This document shows, one piece after another, positions 24,574-33,690 of a stretch of 64,000 nucleotides of DNA. A program made the translations under genes and the position numbers. The stretch comes from CTSoil-043 sp963821235 (GTDB taxonomy: Bacteria > Chloroflexota > Limnocylindria > Limnocylindrales > CSP1-4): assembly GCA_963821235.1 (NCBI GenBank), contig CAWGCS010000001.1, positions 2,232,001 to 2,296,000 of the forward strand, in the 5' to 3' direction. The notes beneath the pieces were generated by a model that was not told the DNA's origin, did not search any database, and saw only the letters and a program-made list of their open reading frames with translations. How positions within the stretch are numbered: position 1 is the first letter of the stretch; the number at the start of each line of letters is the position of its first letter.

Positions 24574-26751
24574 CTAGGCGCCCGACGCCGGCTCGCCGGC
24601 GAAGACCCGGGCGAGCCAGCCATCCGTCAGCTCGCGCGCCAGCGGGGCGCCTGCCTGGCGGAAGCCGCCGTCGTGGTCGAGCAGCGCCTCGGCGTGGCGT
24701 CGGGCGGCCGCGGCGAGCTCGCGGTGGTCCTGCCGGGCCAGGGTGGCCACCCGCAGCCGCGGCAGGCCGCTCTGGGCCAGGCCGAGGACGTCGCCCTCGC
24801 GGCGGAGCTGGAAGTCCGTCTCGGCCAGCTCGAAGCCGTCGCTCGTGCGCTCCACGGCGGCCAGCCGCTCCGCCGCGGTCGTGTCGTCGGCCGCCTCGGC
24901 CACGAGGACGCAGTACGACGCCGCGGTGCCGCGACCCACGCGGCCGCGCAGCTGATGGAGCTGGGCGAGGCCGAAGCGATCGGCGCCCTCGATCACCATC
25001 ACCGACGCCTCGGGGACGTCGACGCCGACCTCCACCACCGTGGTCCCGACGAGGACGTCGAGGCCGCCGTCGCGGAAGCGCGCCATCTCCTCGTCCCGCA
25101 GGGCCGCCTTCAGGCGCCCGTGGACGAGTCCCACACGGAGCGGGGCCAGCAGACCCCGGAGGCGTTCCGCCTCAACCTCGGCCCCGGCGACGTCCTCCTC
25201 GATGCCGTCCTCCGCCTCGTCGATGTGGGGGACGACGACGAAGGTCCGCCGGCCTTCGTGCGCCTCCTCGCGCACGAAGGCCCACAGCCGCCCGAGGTCG
25301 TCGGGGCGGCGGATGGTCGTCCGGATCGGGACGCGGCCCGCGGGCACGGAGCGCAGGTCCGAGACGTCGAGGTCCGCGTAGACGACCTGGCCGACCGTGC
25401 GCGGGATCGGGGTGGCCGTCATCAGCAGGACGTGGGCCGCCCCGCGGGTCGTCTTGGCCTCCAGGGCACCCCGCTGCTCCACTCCGAAGCGATGCTGCTC
25501 ATCGACGACCACGAGCCCCAGGTTCGCGTAGCGGACTCGCTCGGAGAAGAGGGCGTGCGTCCCCACCACGACGGCCGCGCGCCCGTCGCCGATCGCGTCG
25601 AGGGCGTTTGCCGCGCCCGGGCCGGACAGGGAACCGGTCAGCAGCGTCACCGGGATACCCAGCGGCTCGAGGAGGTCGCCGACGGTCGCCGCGTGCTGGC
25701 GGGCGAGGAGGTCGGTCGGGGCCAGGAGCGCGCCCTGGACGCCGGCCCCGGCCACCAGCGCGAGGGCGTAGGCGGCGACCGCCGTCTTGCCCGAGCCGAC
25801 GTCTCCCTGGAGCAGGCGCAGCATCGGGTGGCGCCCGGCCATGTCCCGCCGGACGTCGGCCATCGCGGCGGCCTGGTCGGCGGTCAGCGCCACGTCGCGA
25901 CCGATCCGGCGGCCGAGGGCACCGACGAGGGCCGCCCGGACGGCGGCGTCCCGGGCGTCGCTCGCGGCGACGGTGACGGCCGCCACGACGGCGCGCTGGC
26001 GCCGCCGCGAGACCATACCGACCTGCAGCGCCAGCAGCTCGTCGAACGCCAGCCGGCGCAGGGCCTCGTCCCGGAGGGCGAACTCGTCGGGAAAGTGCGC
26101 CTGCTCGAGGGCCGCCGCGATGCCGACCAGGCGCTCCGCTGCCAGCAGGTCGTCGGGCAGGTAGTCGGGATACGGCGGGTAGCGGTCGAGCGCCGCGCGG
26201 ATCGCCGCCCGCAGCGACTTCAGGGCGAGGCCGGCCGTCAGAGAGTAGGTCGGGACGATCCGCCCGACGTGCAGCAGGTCGCCGTCCGGGACCTGGAAGG
26301 CCGGGTTGTCGAGCAGGATCCCGAAGCCGCGCTTCTTCAGCTTCCCGGAGAAGAGGTACTCGGCGCCAGGGAGGAGCCGCCGCTCGACGTACTGCCGCCC
26401 GTACCACTGGGCTTCGGCCGTCCCCGTCGCGTCGGCCAGGACCGCGGTCACGACGTGCGTCCGGCGCCGGGCGGTGCGGCCCTCGCGGACGCTCGTCACG
26501 CGCGCCCGGGCGCTGACCACCGTATCGGGCTCGACGAAGCGGAGGGCCGCGAGATCGTAGACCGTCCGGAGGTCGTCGTAGCGGCGGGGAAGCCACAGCA
26601 GGAGGTCGCGGACGGTCCGCAGTCCAACCCGGCCACCGACCCGCCCCAGCGCCGCCGCGCCGGGGAGCCGGCTCGCGCGGAGCGGCGTGGCGAAGACGTC
26701 GGCGAGCGCCGGAGCAGGGTCGGGAGTCGCGTGCGGGCCCCGGGTCGACAC
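24574..26751 (-). CDS. recG: ATP-dependent DNA helicase RecG
   Basis: 725 residues. Branch-migrating helicase for replication-fork and recombination intermediates. N-terminal wedge/OB region (VRDLLLWLPRRYDDL ... VVSARARV), then helicase motifs GDVGSGKTAVAAYA, VVVDEQHRFGVEQR (DEQH box), LMTATPIPRT and QLRGRVGRG. The C-terminal FELAETDFQLRREGDVLGLAQSG is typical. It starts 9 nt after the fakA stop. Confidence 0.97.
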   Translation of the reverse strand: MSTRGPHATPDPAPALADVFATPLRASRLPGAAALGRVGGRVGLRTVRDLLLWLPRRYDDLRTVYDLAALRFVEPDTVVSARARVTSVREGRTARRRTHVVTAVLADATGTAEAQWYGRQYVERRLLPGAEYLFSGKLKKRGFGILLDNPAFQVPDGDLLHVGRIVPTYSLTAGLALKSLRAAIRAALDRYPPYPDYLPDDLLAAERLVGIAAALEQAHFPDEFALRDEALRRLAFDELLALQVGMVSRRRQRAVVAAVTVAASDARDAAVRAALVGALGRRIGRDVALTADQAAAMADVRRDMAGRHPMLRLLQGDVGSGKTAVAAYALALVAGAGVQGALLAPTDLLARQHAATVGDLLEPLGIPVTLLTGSLSGPGAANALDAIGDGRAAVVVGTHALFSERVRYANLGLVVVDEQHRFGVEQRGALEAKTTRGAAHVLLMTATPIPRTVGQVVYADLDVSDLRSVPAGRVPIRTTIRRPDDLGRLWAFVREEAHEGRRTFVVVPHIDEAEDGIEEDVAGAEVEAERLRGLLAPLRVGLVHGRLKAALRDEEMARFRDGGLDVLVGTTVVEVGVDVPEASVMVIEGADRFGLAQLHQLRGRVGRGTAASYCVLVAEAADDTTAAERLAAVERTSDGFELAETDFQLRREGDVLGLAQSGLPRLRVATLARQDHRELAAAARRHAEALLDHDGGFRQAGAPLARELTDGWLARVFAGEPASGA

Positions 26752-26760
26752 AACGCTCCC

Positions 26761-28484
26761 CTACTCCGCGCTGACGAGGTACCGGTAGTGCGGCTGACCT
26801 CCCCGGCGGACCTCGACCTCCTCGACCGTGGGCCACTCGTCGTGGATGCGGCGGGCGAGCCGCTCCGCCTCGGCCAGGTCCGCCCCGTTGCCGTACCACA
26901 GGGTGACGAGGCTGAAGCCGGGCTCGAAGGCGGCGAGCCCGCCGAGGACCGCCTTCACGCCGTCGTCGTCCGCGGCCAGCAGCCCGTCGTCGGGGTCGAG
27001 GGCCATCGTCTGGCCGCGCTTCACCTTGCGGCCGGAGACGGTCGCGTCGCGGACGGCCTCGGTCACCAGCAGCGTCCGCAGCGCCCGGCCGGCGCCGAGC
27101 ATCGCCTCGGCGTTGCCGCTCGCGCCGAGGGCCGGATCCACCTCCAGCAGCGCCGCGATCCCCTCGGCGACGTTCCGCGTCGGCACCACCCTGACCGGCC
27201 GGTCGGCCATCTCGGCCGCCTGACCGGCGGCCAGCTTCACGTTCGGGTTGTTGGGCAGGATCACGATCTCCTCTCCGGGCGATTCCACGATCGCCGCCAG
27301 GATCTCGCCCGCGCTCGGGTTCTCCGCCTGCCCGCCGCGGACGACCGTCACGTGGAGCCGCTCGTCGGCGACGCCGAAGGCCGCCAGCGCGTCCGCCAGG
27401 CCGTCACCCGGGGCAACTGCGATGACCCCCAGCGGGACCCGCTGCGCATCCGCCTCGCGGCTGCCGCCGGGCGTCGCGACCGCGCCTGGGGCCACCGCGA
27501 CGCCCGGGCCGGCGACCGGCACGACCTCCGCCGCCGCGAGCGGCTGCGTCTCGCGGACCTCGGCGGCCTGGTGATCGAGGTCGGTGATCGTGGCGTTCAC
27601 GATCCGGCCCATCTGGAGGGCGTGGCGCAGGACCAGGTCGGGCCGACCGTTGTGGACGTGGATCTTGGCCGCCTTGGGATCGCCGGCCACGTTGACCGAT
27701 TCGCCGGTCCGGACGAGGTACGAGCGCATGCGGTCGAGGTCCAGGAGCTGGCCCGGGGAACGGATGGACGAGGTAGACGGTCTCGTAGCCGTGGCCCGTC
27801 TCGACGTGGACGAACTCGGCCGGCGTCGGGCTGGGGATCGTCGGGGCCCGGACCGGGGCCGGGATCGCGACCTCGCCGCGGAGGAAGGCCAGCGACCCCT
27901 CGAAGAGGCGGAGGAGCCCAGCGCCACCGGAATCGACGACGCCCGCCTCGCGCAGGACGGGCAGGAGGCTGGGCGTCTTGTCGAGAGCCCGCGACGCCGC
28001 GTGGGTGGCCGCCCCGAGGACCGCCTCGATGTCGTTCGACCGCTCGGCCGGTCTCGACCGCGACCGCCGACGCCTCGCGGATCACCGTGAGCATCGTTCC
28101 CTCCACGGGCCGGGGGACGGCGCCGTAGGCGGCAGTCGACGCCAGTGCCAGCGCATTGGCCAGGTCGAGGCCGTTGAAGCGGCGCTTGCCGGCGAACCCC
28201 TCGGCGAGGCCGCGGACGATCTGGCTGAGGATGACCCCGGAGTTGCCGCGGGCCCCGAAAAGCGCCCCCTCGCGCATCCGATCCGCGACCGAGGCCACGC
28301 TGGCGTCGTCCCGGACGGCGCCCAGCATCTCGCGGCAGGTCGCCAGCATGTTGGAGCCGGTGTCGCCGTCGGGGACCGGGAAGACGTTGAGCGCGTTGAT
28401 CTCGTCGACATGGACCTCGAGGTTGGCGACGGCCGCCCGGACCGCCTCCACGAGCCCGGTCCCGTCACAGGCGAGGCGGATCAC
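26761..28484 (-). pseudogene. fakA: FakA/YloV-type DAK2 fatty-acid kinase, two single-base frameshifts
   Basis: Fatty-acid kinase (FakA/YloV, DhaL-like) whose intact product would be about 573 residues. The N-terminal kinase domain is clear: NVFPVPDGDTGSNML (metal-binding Asp cluster) and GARGNSGVILSQIVRGL. The reading frame then shifts by +1 near 28,046-28,050 (GGCC run), resumes as ERSNDIEAVLGAATHAASRA, shifts again at the four-base run 27,755-27,758, and continues GQLLDLDRMRSYLV to the stop. Removing one base at each site gives one continuous protein, and the total length (1724 nt) has exactly two extra bases. Either sequencing or assembly errors or a recent pseudogene. GTG start at 28484, 1 nt after asp23. 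The asp23-fakA-recG order is conserved. Confidence 0.85.
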
Positions 28485-28485
28485 G

Positions 28486-28908
28486 CTACGCCGTGCCCTC
28501 GTCCGCGCCGACCGCCGCGGCCGCGCCCGGACCGGGCTGGACTGCGGTCGGTCCCGTCCCGGCGCTCCTGAAGGGGCCGGCGGCGAGGCCCTCCACGTGG
28601 ATCGTCACGGCCCCGATCTCCCTGCCCAGGGCGCGGCGGAGGGCGTAGCGGATCGCCGAGTCGACCTGCCGGGCGACCTCGGCCACCGGCAGGCCGTAGG
28701 CGATGGTGAGGCGCACGTCGACCGCCACCTGGGGAGCCAGGCTGACCCTGATCGGCGCCCGCCGGAGGCCGGCGCGACGGAGGAGCGACTCGGCGAGCCC
28801 GGTCACGCCGTAGCTGCCAAGGACGGCGACGCGCACGATCTCGACCAGAGCGCGCCGCGTCACCAGGGCCCGTCCTGGGACGGCACTGCGCGCCGGCGCA
28901 TCGGGCAT
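28486..28908 (-). CDS. Asp23/Gls24 family protein (YloU-like)
   Basis: 140 residues. Second Asp23-family member: RALVEIVRVAVLGSYGVTGLAESLL, VDVRLTIAYGLPVAEVARQVDSAIRYAL and GAVTIHVEGL. It is the YloU partner upstream of the DAK2 kinase, divergent from rpmB, as in Bacillus. An Ala/Gly/Pro-rich tail ends it. ATG at 28908; the frame remains open into the intergenic region and across rpmB, but without family sequence. Confidence 0.9.
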   Translation of the reverse strand: MPDAPARSAVPGRALVTRRALVEIVRVAVLGSYGVTGLAESLLRRAGLRRAPIRVSLAPQVAVDVRLTIAYGLPVAEVARQVDSAIRYALRRALGREIGAVTIHVEGLAAGPFRSAGTGPTAVQPGPGAAAAVGADEGTA

Positions 28909-28950
28909 GCGGGAGCGACCTCCGGTCTGGGGCAGGCGGGCGGAACGATG

Positions 28951-28959
28951 TGCTAGCAT
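28951..28959 (+). promoter_or_regulatory. Possible extended -10 for rpmB
   Basis: TGCTAGCAT: TG, one base, TAGCAT, about 103 nt before the rpmB ATG, inside the 8-bp palindrome TGCTAGCA. It lies in the divergent asp23/rpmB gap and could serve either side. No -35 recognised. Confidence 0.3.
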
Positions 28960-29061
28960 ACAGCCTCCCCGGGGCCGGTCCGGCGGCGCTGCCCCGTGCC
29001 GGCGCCCGGCGAGCAGCCCGTCCCGCCCCGAGACCGTCACCACCGCATCCAGAGGAACCCG

Positions 29062-29259
29062 ATGGCCAACAGCTGCGCGATCTGCGGCAAGGTCGCCATG
29101 GGCGGCTTCAACCCGCAGTCGAGCGGGATGAACCGCGTGCGCGCCCACCGGCGCTACCAGCCGAACCTCCAGACGCTCGCCATCGTCGAGCGCGGCGTGG
29201 TGACCCGCCAAGTGGTCTGCACGCGCTGCAAGCGCACCCAGGCCAAGAAGAGCCGCTGA
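29062..29259 (+). CDS. rpmB: 50S ribosomal protein L28
   Basis: 65 residues. Starts ANSCAICGKVAMGGFNPQ and ends CTRCKRTQAKKSR, giving the two CxxC pairs of zinc-type L28. ATG at 29062 after AGAGGA. A longer frame opens upstream but adds no L28 sequence. Transcribed alone on the plus strand between two minus-strand operons. Confidence 0.96.
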   Translation: MANSCAICGKVAMGGFNPQSSGMNRVRAHRRYQPNLQTLAIVERGVVTRQVVCTRCKRTQAKKSR

Positions 29260-29294
29260 GCGATCGCCGGGGCAGCCCGGCTGGCGACCTTCCC

Positions 29295-29324
29295 CGGCCC
29301 GGTCCACGCGGTGCGACCGGGCCG
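29295..29324. terminator. Perfect 10-bp inverted repeat between convergent rpmB and dtd
   Basis: CGGCCCGGTC and GACCGGGCCG separated by a 10-nt loop, in the 121-nt gap between two convergent stops. There is no T-run, so it would act as a strong hairpin (possibly bidirectional or Rho-assisted) rather than a textbook intrinsic terminator. Confidence 0.55.
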
Positions 29325-29380
29325 TCGTGCGTCCGGTGCCGGCGCGGCGCTGCGACCGCCCGCCCGCCCCCCTCGCCCTG

Positions 29381-29828
29381 CTACCGCTCGGCCGTGTCGA
29401 GCCAGATCGTGAACGGGCCGTCGTTCACCAGCTCGACCTCCATCGCCGCGCCGAACCGCCCCCGGGCGGTGGGCACCCCGAGCCCCTCGAGGGCCACGCA
29501 GAACCCCTCGTAGACCGCGGCAGCCTGCGCCGGACCCGCGGCCGCGGTGAAGCCCGGACGCCGGCCGCGACGGGTGTCCGCGTAGAGGGTGAACTGGCTT
29601 ACGACCAGGACCGCACCGCCGATGTCGGCGAGGGCCAGGTTCGTCCTGCCAGCCGGGTCCTGGTGGATTCGGAGCTCGACGATCCGGCGCGCCAGCGCCC
29701 CCGCGGTCGCGGCGTCGTCCGCCGGGGCCGACCCCGAGGAGGACCAGCAGGCCGCGTCCGATCTCCCCGACGACCACCCCGTCGACCCGGACCTCCGCCC
29801 GGGAGACCCGCTGGAGGAGCGCCCGCAC
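29381..29828 (-). pseudogene. dtd: D-aminoacyl-tRNA deacylase with one +1 frameshift
   Basis: Dtd hydrolyses D-amino acids from mischarged tRNAs. The N-terminus MRALLQRVSRAEVRVDG is in one frame up to GVGP; the rest (ADDAATAGALARRIVEL, SQFTLYADTRRGRRPGF and NDGPFTIWLDTAER) is in another. Dropping one base of the C4 run at 29,724-29,727 joins them into a normal 148-residue protein with both active-site motifs (SQFTL and the Gly-cisPro NxGPxT). The 448-nt length has exactly one extra base. The GTG start at 29828 directly follows the rpe stop (TGAGTG). Sequence error and true decay cannot be told apart here. Confidence 0.88.
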
Positions 29829-30827
29829 TCAGGCGGGTCCCGGCTCGACCGGCGCGCGCCCTGTCCCCGACGCGGCGGCGCCGCGGGCGGCGGCCGCGTC
29901 CCGCTCGAGCTCGGCGAGGCGGGGGCCGAAGCGATCGTGGACCCAGCCGGCCGCCGTGCGGGGGACGAGCAGGTCGACATCCCGCGTGCCGTCGGGCGCC
30001 ACGTGGCCGTCTCCCCGCAGCATGACGACGGGGACGCCGGTGGCCTCGATCGCATCGCGGAGCGGCTCGCCGAGGTCCCGGGGAAGGCTCGCCAGGCGGA
30101 TCATCCGGTCACGGGGCTCGGGCAGGACGCCGTCGTTCAGCTCCACCGCGAAGCCCTCGTCGGCCAGGGCCCGCATGAGCCGGATCTCGCGGGCGGGGTT
30201 GCGGCCTCTGGCGAAGAGGGCGCTGCCGGCAACGAGGACGTCGGCACCGAGCCCGCCCACCGTCTCGGCGGTCTCGCGGTTCACGCCGCCGTCCACGTGG
30301 ACCTCGCCGCCCCATGGCTTGCCGGCCAGGAGGGCGCGGGCCGCCGGGATCTTCGTCTCGGCCACCTCGCGCATGAAGGCCTGGCCGCCGAAGCCGGGCT
30401 CCACGGTCATGACCATCACGATGTCGAGGAGGTCCCGGTACGGCTCCAGGGCCGCCATCGGGGTCCCCGGCCGGAGGGCGAGGCCGGCCGCCCGGCCGGC
30501 GCCCTTGATCCGGAGCAGGACGGGCTCGAGCGGCTCCTCGACCTCGACGTGGACGGTGACCGAGTCGCAGCCGGCGGCCAGGAAGTCGTCGAGCCAGCGG
30601 CCCGGCTCGGCGATCATGAGGTGGGCGTCGAAGGGCGTCCGCGTCACCGGCCGGAGGTGGGCGATCGTCGTCCAGCCGAAGGTCAGGTTCGGCACGAAAC
30701 GGGCATCCATGACGTCGAGGTGAATCCGATCTGCGCCGGCCTTGTCCACCCGCCGGATCTCGCGGGCGAGGTTGGCCAGGTCGGCATTCAGGATGCTCGC
30801 CGCGATCAGCGCACGGCCCTCGGGCAT
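29829..30827 (-). CDS. rpe: Ribulose-phosphate 3-epimerase with unknown C-terminal extension
   Basis: 332 residues; ordinary Rpe is about 215-230. The TIM-barrel core (1-225) has IAASILNADLANL, HLDVMD (D39), FDAHLMI (H69), VMTVEPGFGGQAF and VHVDGGVN (D179) and should interconvert Ru5P and Xu5P. Residues about 226-332 form an extra segment not seen in standard Rpe. It includes RMIRLASLPRDLGEPL, TGVPVVMLRGDGHV and DGTRDVDLLVP, then an Ala-rich tail. ATG at 30827 overlaps the rlmN stop by one base and has a GGAGGAG Shine-Dalgarno. dtd follows with no gap. Confidence 0.93.
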   Translation of the reverse strand: MPEGRALIAASILNADLANLAREIRRVDKAGADRIHLDVMDARFVPNLTFGWTTIAHLRPVTRTPFDAHLMIAEPGRWLDDFLAAGCDSVTVHVEVEEPLEPVLLRIKGAGRAAGLALRPGTPMAALEPYRDLLDIVMVMTVEPGFGGQAFMREVAETKIPAARALLAGKPWGGEVHVDGGVNRETAETVGGLGADVLVAGSALFARGRNPAREIRLMRALADEGFAVELNDGVLPEPRDRMIRLASLPRDLGEPLRDAIEATGVPVVMLRGDGHVAPDGTRDVDLLVPRTAAGWVHDRFGPRLAELERDAAAARGAAASGTGRAPVEPGPA

Positions 30828-32173
30828 CAGCGGCTCCTCCGTTGGGCTGGCCGGGTCGCCGCGCGGTCGCGGGCGACTGGCGGCCCGTCTCCGGCGGCCG
30901 GACGCCGGTCCCGGCGGGATCCGGCGGGACTCGGGACACGGCCCACGCCGGGCGGCGCCGGGTCCGCGCTCCGCTCGCCCCGCAGGGCGGCGGCCGAGGC
31001 GGTGACGAGCCGTTCGCGGCGGCGAGCGACTGCTGGCGCCGGGGGTTCCCCCGCCAGCTCGGCGGCCAGCTGGCCGCAGGCGGCGCCGACTTCCTGGCCC
31101 CGGTTCCGCCGGACGGTCACGCCGATGCCGGCGGCTCGCAGGCGGGATGCGAAGGCCTCGATCCGCTGGGGCCCGCTCGCCCTCCAGGGCGTGTGGGCGA
31201 CCGGGTTCATCGGGATGCAGTTGACGTGCGCCCCGGATCCCGCGAGCAGGCCGGCCACGGCTTCCGCGTCGGCCAGGGTGTCGTTGATCCCGTCGATCAT
31301 CACGTACTCGTAGGAGATCCGGCGGCCGGTCTCCCGACCGTACGCCCGCGCGGCGGCCACGACGTCGGCCACCGGCCAGCGCCGGTTCAGGGGGACGAGG
31401 AGGTCCCGCAGCGCGTCGCGGCCGGCGTGGAGGCTGATGGCCAGCGTCCACTGCGGCCGCAGGCGGGCCAGCCGCTCGATGCCCGGCACGACCCCCGACG
31501 TCGAGATCGTGATGTGCCGGGCGCCCAGGCCGAACCGGGTCGGGTCGGTCAGGATCGTCGTCGCCTCCAGGACCGCGTCGAGGTTGAGGAGCGGCTCGCC
31601 CATGCCCATGAACACGACGTTCGTCAGGTGGCGGCCGGCGGCCGCCAGCCGGCGGCGCGCGTGGCGAGCCTGGTCGACGATCTCGGCCGCCGCGAGGTCG
31701 CGATCGAAGCCGAGCTCGCCGGTGGCGCAGAAGGGGCAGCCCACGGCACAGCCGGCCTGGCTGCTGAGGCAGAGGGTGGTGCGCTCCCGGCGACCCTCGC
31801 CGCCCGGGTAGTGCATGAGCACGGACTCCACGAGGCGGCCGTCGGCGAGTCGGTGGAGCGCCTTCTCAGTGGCGCCGCCGTCGCTTGCCCGGACCGTCGT
31901 CTCGACCAGCGTGTCGAAGCGGATCCGATCCGCGAGGGCCGACCGCAGCGGCAGCGCCAGGGTCGTCACCTCGTCCCAGCCGGCGGCCGTCGAGCGCCAG
32001 GCCGCGTCGGCGACCTGGCGGGCCCGGAACCCCGGCTCGCCGAGCTCGGCGACGAGGGCTCCCAGCGTCTCGCCGTCGAGGCCAGCCAGGCCTGGCCGCT
32101 CGTCGCGCGGCGTCGTGACGGGCAGGCTGCGGGAGGGAGGCCCGGGGATGGGCGGGCTGGTTGGCTCGGTCAT
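30827..32173 (-). CDS. rlmN: 23S rRNA (adenine2503-C2)/tRNA A37 methyltransferase RlmN
   Basis: 448 residues. Radical SAM methyltransferase. The cluster-binding motif CxxxCxxC appears as CAVGCPFC after SSQAG; GEPLLNLDAV, TISTSGVVPGI, ISLHAGRDALRDLLVPLNRR and the C-terminal EVGAACGQL (catalytic Cys) are all present. The last 65 or so residues are Arg/Pro/Ala-rich and probably disordered. ATG at 32173, 10 nt after the fmt stop. Confidence 0.95.
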   Translation of the reverse strand: MTEPTSPPIPGPPSRSLPVTTPRDERPGLAGLDGETLGALVAELGEPGFRARQVADAAWRSTAAGWDEVTTLALPLRSALADRIRFDTLVETTVRASDGGATEKALHRLADGRLVESVLMHYPGGEGRRERTTLCLSSQAGCAVGCPFCATGELGFDRDLAAAEIVDQARHARRRLAAAGRHLTNVVFMGMGEPLLNLDAVLEATTILTDPTRFGLGARHITISTSGVVPGIERLARLRPQWTLAISLHAGRDALRDLLVPLNRRWPVADVVAAARAYGRETGRRISYEYVMIDGINDTLADAEAVAGLLAGSGAHVNCIPMNPVAHTPWRASGPQRIEAFASRLRAAGIGVTVRRNRGQEVGAACGQLAAELAGEPPAPAVARRRERLVTASAAALRGERSADPAPPGVGRVPSPAGSRRDRRPAAGDGPPVARDRAATRPAQRRSR

Positions 32174-32183
32174 CGGGCCCTGA

Positions 32184-33122
32184 TCATCCCACCCGCGCGC
32201 CGACCACGCCCGGCCGGCCCCGCCGGTAGGACGGCCCGTCCATCGGGCGCCCCCCGGCGGGCTGGACCTCGAGGAGGACGAGCCTTCCCGCCGCGGTCGC
32301 GAGGGCCAGCCCGGCCCCCTCCTCGACGAGCGCCCCCGCGACGTCCCCGGAACGGGACGCCACGGCCGCGGCCCGCAGCACGAGGAGGCGACCGTCGCGG
32401 AGGTCGACGAACGATCCCGGCCAGGGGCGGAAGGCACGCACGCGGCGCTCGAGGACCGCCGCCGGAACCGTGGGATCGAGGCGCCCGTCCTCGCGGGCGA
32501 GGGGCCGGGTGACCGTCACCCCCTCCTCGGCCTGCGGCACCGGTGAGAGGTCGCCGCGCAGGTATGGGCCGACCGTCCGCTGCAGCAGGGCGCCGGCGAC
32601 TCCGGCCAGGCGCGCCTCGAGGGCAGGAGCGTCCTCGTCCCCGGCCAGCCGGACCCGCTCCACGGCCACCAGCGGGCCGGTGTCCATCCCGGCGTCCATG
32701 CGGAAGAGCGAGACGCCCGACTCCGCGTCCCCGGCCAGGATCGCGGCGGCGATCGGAGCCGCGCCGCGGTGGCGCGGCAGCAGTGACGGGTGCAGGTTGA
32801 GGATGCCGTGCGGGGGAAGGCCCAGCACGGCCGGCGGCAGGATCTTGCCGTAGTCGGCGAGGATGCCGATCTCGGCGGCGAGGGCGGCCAGGGCGGCCAT
32901 CATGGCGGGGTCGCGGAGGCGCTCCGGGACCAGCACGGGGACGGCCAGCGGGGCGGCTCGCGCGGCCACGGGCGTCGGCGCCGGGATCGCGCCCCGGCCG
33001 GCCGGCCGGGCCGGCGCCGTCACGACCCCGGCGAGGGAGAGCTCCGGGATCGTGACGAGGGCCTCGAGGACGGCGACGGCGAAGGGTCCGGACCCGAAGA
33101 AGAGCGTCCGGGCGCCGGTCAC
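32184..33122 (-). CDS. fmt: Methionyl-tRNA formyltransferase
   Basis: 312 residues. Formylates initiator Met-tRNA. Motifs: TLFFGSGPFAVAVLEAL, the catalytic LHPSLLPRHRGAAPI segment (usually RWRGAAPI), and LFRMDAGMDTGPLV. The C-terminal anticodon-side domain has RAFRPWPGSFVDL. GTG at 33122 lies 1 nt after the def stop (TGACGTG), the classic def-fmt pair. Confidence 0.95.
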   Translation of the reverse strand: MTGARTLFFGSGPFAVAVLEALVTIPELSLAGVVTAPARPAGRGAIPAPTPVAARAAPLAVPVLVPERLRDPAMMAALAALAAEIGILADYGKILPPAVLGLPPHGILNLHPSLLPRHRGAAPIAAAILAGDAESGVSLFRMDAGMDTGPLVAVERVRLAGDEDAPALEARLAGVAGALLQRTVGPYLRGDLSPVPQAEEGVTVTRPLAREDGRLDPTVPAAVLERRVRAFRPWPGSFVDLRDGRLLVLRAAAVASRSGDVAGALVEEGAGLALATAAGRLVLLEVQPAGGRPMDGPSYRRGRPGVVGARVG

Positions 33123-33123
33123 G

Positions 33124-33684
33124 TCAGGCGCGGGAGACGGCCTTCGCCCGCTCGGGGTCGATGCCCCGCCGCTCGAGCTCCGCGTCGACCTCGTGCTCCT
33201 CCTCCTCGTCGGCGTCGCCGCCGCCAACCGGGATCAGCTCGTCCGGGGTGGCGAGGTAGTCGACGTAGAGCTTGCCCTGGAGGTGGTCCAGCTCGTGCTG
33301 CAGCGCGCGCCCGAGGAGCCCCGAGCCCGCGACCTTGTACTTCCGCCCGACCCGGTTCTGGGCGACCACCCAGACGTGCTCGCGGCGGGTCACGTAGGCC
33401 ACGAAGCCGGGAACCGACAGGCAGCCCTCGAGGTCGCGGTCGTCGCCCTCGGCCCGGACGATGCGCGGATTCACCAGCTCCAGGAGCCGGTCGCCCACCT
33501 CGACGACGGCGACGTTGAGGGCCTCGCCAAGCTGCGGGGCGGCGAGCCCCACGCCGGGGGCGTGACGCATCGTGTCGGTCAGGTCGTCGATCAGGTGATG
33601 GAGGAGCTTGTTGAACTGCTCGACCGGCTCGCCCTTCAGGCGCAGCCGCGGATCGCCGAGCATGAGGATCGGGAGGACGCTCAT
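33124..33684 (-). CDS. def: Peptide deformylase
   Basis: 186 residues. Removes the N-formyl group from nascent proteins. The three motifs are GVGLAAPQ, EGCLSVPG and QHELDH (metal-binding HExxH form). An acidic loop (GGDADEEEEHEVD) and a short basic C-terminus follow. The ATG has no Shine-Dalgarno; TATACT ends 6 nt upstream, so the mRNA is probably leaderless. Fmt follows immediately. Confidence 0.97.
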   Translation of the reverse strand: MSVLPILMLGDPRLRLKGEPVEQFNKLLHHLIDDLTDTMRHAPGVGLAAPQLGEALNVAVVEVGDRLLELVNPRIVRAEGDDRDLEGCLSVPGFVAYVTRREHVWVVAQNRVGRKYKVAGSGLLGRALQHELDHLQGKLYVDYLATPDELIPVGGGDADEEEEHEVDAELERRGIDPERAKAVSRA

Positions 33685-33690
33685 GACCCG

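Noticed and set aside
24100..28128. Very long plus-strand open frame (over 1300 codons) opposite rsmD, recG and fakA
   Set aside because: Arg/Gly/Asp/Val-rich translation with no family motifs; mirrors minus-strand codon positions in GC-rich DNA where stops are rare.
27597..28484. Stand-alone short DAK2 gene ending near 27,597
   Set aside because: After about 28,048 the frame turns to Arg/Pro-rich shadow sequence while the true protein continues in another frame; it is the first part of a frameshifted fakA.
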